NCBI GenBank assembly: GCA_002786025.1
Contig: NHNW01000034.1
Span: 62,001 to 126,000, forward strand
DNA length: 64,000 nucleotides
Direction: 5' to 3'
From: Zasmidium citrigriseum
Taxonomy: Eukaryota; Ascomycota; Dothideomycetes; Mycosphaerellales; Mycosphaerellaceae
The notes beneath the pieces were generated by a model, which made no database searches, had not been told where the DNA came from, and was given only the letters and a program-made list of their open reading frames with translations. Position numbers and translations under genes: made by a program. Positions 63,827-64,000 of the stretch are shown here, piece after piece (the first letter of the stretch is position 1; each line of letters opens with the position of its first letter).

Positions 63827-63856
63827 AAAGGGGGTGGACTTAAGTCCACCCCCTTT
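63827..63856. repeat. Perfect 30-bp palindrome
   Basis: The left half AAAGGGGGTGGACTT (63827-63841) is followed directly by its exact reverse complement (63842-63856) with no spacer. A weaker inverted pair, TGCCAAG at 63859-63865 and CTTGGCA near 63985, flanks the rest of the window end. Confidence 0.9.
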
Positions 63857-64000
63857 GGTGCCAAGACAGAAATTTGGGGATGGAGTGTCAGAGTGAACTC
63901 CAGTACTCCAGAGTTGGGATTCAACGTTGGGTGAACTGCAAATACTGTGCATCTGTAAGTGCACGAACGCGCGTGGTCCCCAAGGCTTGGCAATCACATG

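Larger units (their letters stand above)
63476..64000. other. 3' flank with CACGTG triplet and palindrome
   Basis: After the choline oxidase stop the window holds no gene I can support. The ORFs on the minus strand at 63782-63997 run through the palindrome and look spurious. Separate entries describe the CACGTG boxes and the inverted repeat. Confidence 0.4.

Noticed and set aside
1..64000. tRNA, rRNA or CRISPR features
   Set aside because: No cloverleaf with a clear B-box (GGTTCGANTCC), no rRNA-like block and no regularly spaced repeat array was seen by eye. A tRNAscan-SE run would settle the tRNA question.

Overview
The window looks like nuclear DNA of a filamentous ascomycete (Pezizomycotina, perhaps a dothideomycete). 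Genes are dense and sit on both strands. Most introns are 44-75 nt (one model needs 100 nt) with GT...AG ends and CTRAY-like branch sites. The families present are typical of such fungi: two HET-domain genes and one HET relic, three Zn(2)Cys6 regulators, a membrane arylsulfotransferase, and a fused urea amidolyase. All gene models were read by eye from the reading frames; the spliced models were checked for phase and for a total length divisible by three.

Layout. 1-1948: HET-domain gene cut by the window edge. 2575-10767: a metabolic block of MFS transporter, SnoaL/NTF2-like protein, NmrA/SDR-like oxidoreductase, GT1 glycosyltransferase, GFA/CENP-V-type protein and a Zn2Cys6 regulator. 11034-11403: a 370-bp MITE with hAT-like ends. 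11608-17168: a fungal membrane protein of unknown function, a second Zn2Cys6 regulator and an unusual Cys/His-repeat protein. 17729-19790: arylsulfotransferase. 20895-25467: an unknown protein, a broken carboxylesterase and a third Zn2Cys6 regulator. 25882-32150: CDK11-like kinase, a small hydrophilic protein, a CMD/AhpD-like protein, a haloacid dehalogenase and a carnitine/3-hydroxyacyl-CoA dehydrogenase. 32636-45380 is mostly housekeeping: a large DExH RNA helicase, RNA polymerase III subunit Rpc31, a small charged protein and the 1832-aa urea amidolyase DUR1,2. 45930-46125: HET relic in the DUR1,2 upstream region. 46339-57095: ESCRT-III Did2, an EF-hand MscS channel, an ABCF ATPase, a GNAT acetyltransferase and a mitochondrial complex I assembly methyltransferase. 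57343-59430: second HET gene. 59475-63475: a divergent pair of betaine aldehyde dehydrogenase and choline oxidase, which together convert choline to glycine betaine. 63783-63856: three CACGTG boxes 11 bp apart and a perfect 30-bp palindrome.

The observations most worth checking are: (a) the carboxylesterase with two TGG-to-TAG stops in RIP-type context and a lost catalytic serine; (b) the HET relic in the DUR1,2 promoter, matching the HET gene 12 kb away; (c) the tandem C-x-C-G-H-x-W-x-x-H protein with a glycine-rich hydrophobic N-terminal region; (d) the hAT-like MITE; (e) the CACGTG triplet plus palindrome; (f) the transporter/regulator/tailoring-enzyme block. No rRNA, tRNA or CRISPR array was recognised.
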